A stretch of DNA of 34,934 nt from a bacterium (lineage in GTDB: Bacteria > UBP6 > JAFGXH01), in contig JAFGXH010000176.1 of assembly GCA_016936735.1 (NCBI GenBank), positions 1 to 34,934 of the forward strand, read 5' to 3'. Position 1 is the first letter of the stretch. Every line of letters begins with the position of its first letter. The notes under the pieces are model-generated. The model was not told the DNA's origin and did no database searches. It saw nothing but the letters and a program-made list of their open reading frames with translations. Both the position numbers and the translations under genes were made by a program. Of this stretch, positions 32,843 to 34,934 are shown piece after piece.

Positions 32843-34248
32843 AAACTTGCAGATGCACCAACAGAGAATACAAACATATCTGTTTTATATCTTCCATTAC
32901 CAACAACAAAATCTGAAGGAAAATCGTTTTCAAGAGGATTTGCAGGATGAGCCTTTGATGTTACAACATCTCTTTGAACAAAATTTATATATGAGAATGC
33001 AGATGTAAACTGCAGATAGTTCCATTTATATTCAATACCAACAGATACACCATATTTATCTGAATCTACAATTGATGCATCATAATACTCATCTGGTATT
33101 GCTCCCTGTTCAAAAAATGTTCCAAGAGATAATATAAATGTTCCTTGAGAGAAAATAATATCTCCACCCAAATGAATAGAGAATGTATCCATCCACTCTT
33201 TTGGTTGAACCATATCCTCCATTATTAAAACACCATCACCTAATCCTGTTTTAGCAGACATTTTAGGTGATATAACAATTTTATCATGTCTGGACCACAT
33301 CTCATAACCTAAAACTAGTTCAATATTGAAAAAATCTGGTTCTTGATATAGAAAACCCAGTTTAAAAGTGTGAGGTAATTTTAAAGATACAGATATATCA
33401 TCTCCAATAATCTCTGTTTTTGCATTAACTAAAATCTCAGAACGCTCATATATTTTAACATCAGCTGTTCCCTCAGCATCAACATCAATTGGTGATTGAT
33501 AAGCAAATGAAAAAGATATTTTAGAGTTTAAATCATAAAGAACACCAAAGTTAAAATTGATATTTATTGGATCTGAAACATCAAAATTAATATTACCATC
33601 ACCACCACCCTCTCTAACATAATCATTCATTATTGAACCAAGCTCCCCACCTGCAACAATAAAATCTAAATTATATCTAAAACTTACATAACTATTTTTT
33701 AATCCAACTCCAATAGCAAGATTTGGAAGTATATTAAATGATGCTGTAAGTTGAGCATTTATCATCATAATATCAGAATCATAAAGAGAGTATCTATTTG
33801 GACATGTTGGATGATTTCTTCCTCTACAGGTTGAATCATATTTATAATCTGGAGCATAAGGACCATGAAGAGCAAATGAGAAGTTCCATTTTTTTAAATC
33901 AAAATTTTCTGAAACTACAATTGTTGGATTAAAAAATGGATCTGGCTGATTTAAAATCTCATAAGAGTAGTCTGTTGGATCATACTCTGGTTCCTCATCA
34001 AATGGCCTATTGTAATAGTAAATAGAGCCTCTTGTGTTAATTCCAGCTATAGATAAATAGGCCTCTCCTCCTTTTATTCTGGATAAACCTGCTGGGTTTT
34101 GAATTGTTGCAGTTAAATCATCAGCTTTTGTTATAAAGGCTCCACCTCTTGCAGTACTTCTTGGTCCCATTATTGGTAACCAGTATCCACTTCCAAAAAT
34201 CTGAATTGTTGTTAAGAAAAATAGACAAAGTTGTGTTAAATTTTTCAT
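32839..34248 (-). CDS. OmpP1/FadL-family outer-membrane protein
   Basis: FadL-type barrels import hydrophobic molecules across the outer membrane. A signal peptide (MKNLTQLCLFFLTTIQIFGSG) precedes the family N-terminal segment GPRSTARGGAFITKADDLTATIQNPAGL (about 27-54), where the NPAGL motif is diagnostic. The rest alternates polar and aromatic residues in beta-strand fashion and ends in Phe (GASASF), as expected for barrel insertion. At 469 residues it is typical. The Shine-Dalgarno GAGGGG is close to the ATG. It converges with the hydroxylase large-subunit gene, overlapping it tail to tail by 4 nt. Substrate may be unrelated to the cluster; a hydrophobic or aromatic heterocycle is only a guess. 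Confidence 0.9.
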   Translation of the reverse strand: MKNLTQLCLFFLTTIQIFGSGYWLPIMGPRSTARGGAFITKADDLTATIQNPAGLSRIKGGEAYLSIAGINTRGSIYYYNRPFDEEPEYDPTDYSYEILNQPDPFFNPTIVVSENFDLKKWNFSFALHGPYAPDYKYDSTCRGRNHPTCPNRYSLYDSDIMMINAQLTASFNILPNLAIGVGLKNSYVSFRYNLDFIVAGGELGSIMNDYVREGGGDGNINFDVSDPININFNFGVLYDLNSKISFSFAYQSPIDVDAEGTADVKIYERSEILVNAKTEIIGDDISVSLKLPHTFKLGFLYQEPDFFNIELVLGYEMWSRHDKIVISPKMSAKTGLGDGVLIMEDMVQPKEWMDTFSIHLGGDIIFSQGTFILSLGTFFEQGAIPDEYYDASIVDSDKYGVSVGIEYKWNYLQFTSAFSYINFVQRDVVTSKAHPANPLENDFPSDFVVGNGRYKTDMFVFSVGASASF

Positions 34249-34276
34249 GTACCCCTCAACACATGATTAATTCTAT

Positions 34277-34305
34277 ACTCTACAAAATAGCTATTAAAAT
34301 ATCAA
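34277..34305 (-). promoter_or_regulatory. Possible promoter of FadL-like gene
   Basis: On the minus strand: TTGATA (34305-34300), 17-bp spacer, TAGAGT (34282-34277). The -10 is a poor match. Confidence 0.35.
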
Positions 34306-34348
34306 TAGTTTTTTCGTTGTTTAAATAATTAACTCACTATTTATTAAT

Positions 34349-34934
34349 TTAAAATATAATAGGTAAACTATTTTTTATTTTTAAATAGAATTTTGAATTT
34401 AGAAAAATAAAACCAGATTCATCAGAAAAAATAGCTGTTTTTTGATTTGTGATAATTGGAATAGTTTGATTATTTGGTGATATTTCAATATTTTTTAATT
34501 CAATAACACCATTATCATAATATACTTTTATATTATAACTATTTGGATATACTTTTATCTGTTCACCATTTTTAAAAGAGTATATATTTTTTCCATCATC
34601 AAAAACTACTAGTTTGCTATTTTCAGGAGTAACAACTGGAATTTTATCTGCTTTTGGAGAGAAACTTAGTGTAACTGTTTGAGATTCAACTAAAGATATC
34701 TCCAAGCTATTTTCAATGTTTTTAGCCTCTCCATAATTAATAATATAGTCTCCTTCAGGAATATTAAGAGATAAATCACCCTCAAAAAAATATGATAAAT
34801 AGAGTCCACATTGAGCTGCTGGATGGCTATCTAAACAACTAAAGCTATTTTTTGATTTAATTGATACTAAACTATATCTATCTGTTTTTAAATTTAATTG
34901 AATATAGTTTAGATTTTTATAATAAATCTCACTA
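34349..34934 (-). CDS. 3' part of unknown protein with two beta-rich modules, cut by window edge
   Basis: The ORF track starts this at 34705, but that codon is TTG and the same frame remains open with no stop to the window end at 34934, giving at least 195 codons. The gene is therefore truncated on its N-terminal side. The sequence has two similar modules: IPEGDYIINYGEAKNIENSL followed by a hydrophobic strand, and YPNSYNIKVYYDNGVIELKN followed by EISPNNQTIPI. This looks like tandem beta-sandwich (PEGA- or carboxypeptidase-regulatory-like) domains, usually found in envelope proteins. A CGLYLSYF stretch with Cys is further N-terminal. It is upstream of the FadL-like gene on the same strand. Function unknown. 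Confidence 0.65.
   Translation of the reverse strand, partial: SEIYYKNLNYIQLNLKTDRYSLVSIKSKNSFSCLDSHPAAQCGLYLSYFFEGDLSLNIPEGDYIINYGEAKNIENSLEISLVESQTVTLSFSPKADKIPVVTPENSKLVVFDDGKNIYSFKNGEQIKVYPNSYNIKVYYDNGVIELKNIEISPNNQTIPIITNQKTAIFSDESGFIFLNSKFYLKIKNSLPIIF

Overview
The window is about 35 kb of very AT-rich DNA. Most genes carry good Shine-Dalgarno sites (GGAGG/AAGGAG) and use the standard code. It looks like a chromosomal fragment of a diderm bacterium: there is a lipoprotein with a clear lipobox and an OmpP1/FadL-type outer-membrane barrel protein with a signal peptide. A secreted lipoprotein with about 55 cysteines, an 1897-residue TPR-like protein, a FadL-like protein and a small secreted protein are gene types I associate with Myxococcota/Bradymonadia-like 'deltaproteobacteria'. 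The low GC would be atypical for that group, so the placement is an inference. I see no rRNA, tRNA, CRISPR array, transposase or phage gene.

Layout. (1) 1-4.5 kb: the start of an unknown gene (-), a P1-family (DmpA/BapA-type) aminopeptidase (+) and pyruvate phosphate dikinase ppdK (+), which has a strong extended -10 promoter and a perfect bidirectional terminator. (2) 4.5-10.2 kb, all minus strand: nadC, an ubiB/aarF-like kinase, rsgA, rtcB and prfH. RtcB and PrfH form the known ribosome rescue/repair pair. A GC-richer 90-bp block with a perfect Shine-Dalgarno and a six-codon ORF lies in the rtcB leader. (3) 10.3-11.6 kb (+): a 77-aa secreted protein and queG. (4) 11.6-18.8 kb (-): the giant TPR protein and the Cys-rich lipoprotein, each with its own promoter. 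(5) 19.0-21.6 kb (+): cvpA, a HEAT-like protein and tmk; Tmk has Thr instead of the P-loop Lys. (6) 21.7-24.0 kb (-): iorA-iorB, encoding 2-oxoacid:ferredoxin oxidoreductase. (7) 24.2-32.8 kb (+): a catabolic cluster DUF2877 - fdrA - DUF1116 - cyclase - three-subunit molybdenum hydroxylase (FAD, 2Fe-2S and Mo subunits). (8) 32.8-34.9 kb (-): a FadL-like porin and the 3' part of an unknown gene that runs off the window.

The most interesting system is region 7. FdrA, DUF1116 and DUF2877 are the three components of the recently assigned E. coli oxamate carbamoyltransferase (AllFGH). Here they sit with a metal-dependent cyclic-amide hydrolase and a xanthine-dehydrogenase-family hydroxylase that lacks the purine-orienting Glu. 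This suggests a route in which a heterocycle is hydroxylated, ring-opened to a ureido acid, and split by phosphate to carbamoyl phosphate, a potential ATP source. IorAB is transcribed divergently from the same intergenic region, and ppdK is nearby, consistent with anaerobic fermentation. A 17-bp perfect inverted repeat wraps the probable promoter of the hydroxylase genes and may be an operator or a terminator. No carbamate kinase, transporter or regulator is visible within the window.
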